A stretch of DNA of 64,000 nucleotides. Source: Diphasiastrum complanatum. Taxonomy: Eukaryota > Streptophyta > Lycopodiopsida > Lycopodiales > Lycopodiaceae. Below, piece by piece: positions 63,669 to 64,000 of the stretch. Location of the stretch: NCBI GenBank assembly GCA_029204225.1, contig CM055098.1:13233815-13297814 (forward strand), read 5' to 3'. The position numbers and the translations under genes were made by a program. The first letter of the stretch is position 1. Each line of letters starts with the position of its first letter. Under the pieces are notes generated by a model. The model was not told where the DNA came from and did no database searches. It worked only from the letters and a program-made list of their open reading frames with translations.

Positions 63669-64000
63669 ATGTCTACATCCAGAAGTGGAAGTGGTTTTAG
63701 AAGGCCATGAAGATCCTCAAGTGGAGGAGCAAGAAGCTCGGGCTCAGGTGACCGAGTTTGAGATTTTTATGGAGGATTATCTCTGGACGAAAGGAATAGA
63801 ATGAAATTTCTATGCCTTTCTAAAGGAGAATCCGAACAAGAGAGGGTGTCGCAAGATGCACCAAGTAAAGAATCTGCCAATCGTTATTATGATGTTAATG
63901 ATGATGGTAGCATTATTAAAAATGCACGAGGGAATGTTGTAATTTGTTGAATTGAAGAGCTTGCCATGAAATACTTTGGCAATGACTTGTTTAGCCCTTG
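63669..64000 (+). pseudogene. CACTA second-protein gene, N-terminus (runs off window)
   Basis: ATG at 63,669 opens MSTSRSGSGFRRP, then stops at TGA, but the same frame continues with SSSGGARSSGSGDRV, LSLDERNRMKFLCLSKGESE, NRYYDVNDDGSIIKNARGNV and ELAMKYFGNDLF to the window edge. Three in-frame stops are visible. The YYDV-x-x-x-G-x-II-x-N spacing and the FGDRLF/FGNDLF match tie it to the minus-strand gene starting at 38,275. The rest of the gene lies beyond the window. An independent CACTA element, or the other end of a larger one, therefore starts here. Confidence 0.65.

Overview
This is gene-poor, repeat-dense plant nuclear DNA. It holds eight Ty1/copia remnants or elements, pieces of at least three CACTA (En/Spm) DNA transposons, a Ty3/gypsy gag fragment, one miniature LTR element (TRIM) and a second TRIM-like piece, two very short tRNA-derived SINEs, long (CT/GA)n microsatellites, and a decayed reverse transcriptase of a kind I associate with animals and glomeromycete fungi rather than flowering plants. 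No intact host gene, rRNA, tRNA or CRISPR was found. The nesting depth and TE density suggest a large-genome land plant, perhaps a fern, lycophyte or gymnosperm; the sequence does not settle which.

Layout. 1-7.6 kb: a rotted copia piece (minus strand) and a pair of diverged exon-like direct repeats. 7.6-9.4 kb: C-terminal part of a CACTA TNP2 transposase (minus). 9.54-10.6 kb: complete TRIM. 11.5-12.4 kb: degenerate ~34-bp repeats. 12.9 kb: mini-SINE with a 15-bp target duplication. 14.3-19.9 kb: minus-strand copia element C2 with an odd doubled primer-binding site, lying against an unrecognised pseudogene (19.9-20.9 kb). 21.4-22.2 kb: repeat array built on GCGAGTCATT. 23.4-24.1 kb: gypsy gag fragment.

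26.1-49.0 kb reads best as one large CACTA transposon carrying three nested copia insertions. It has a minus-strand second-protein gene (38,275 down to 30,360) and a plus-strand TNP2 transposase gene (38,557 to 46,641), arranged head-to-head over a ~280-bp shared upstream region. Copia C3 (26.8-30.2 kb) sits in its left arm. Copia C4 (30,631-36,839, target duplication AATTT) sits in an intron of the minus gene. Copia C5 (39,282-43,109, target duplication CTTTA) sits inside a TNP2 exon. The right arm holds a compound microsatellite field and ends at about 48,990 in a CACTA-like terminus.

49-51.8 kb: copia C6. 51.8-59.1 kb: two copies of a ~1.3-1.7 kb direct repeat flanking a decayed open region with the unusual reverse transcriptase (YIDD active site at 54,655-54,666). 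59.4-63.4 kb: copia C7 (split by a second mini-SINE) abutting copia C8. The window ends in the start of another CACTA second-protein gene (63,669 on). The copia elements share a gag-protease-integrase-RT-RNase H plan; C4 is the only one close to full length, with one nonsense codon and one frameshift visible.
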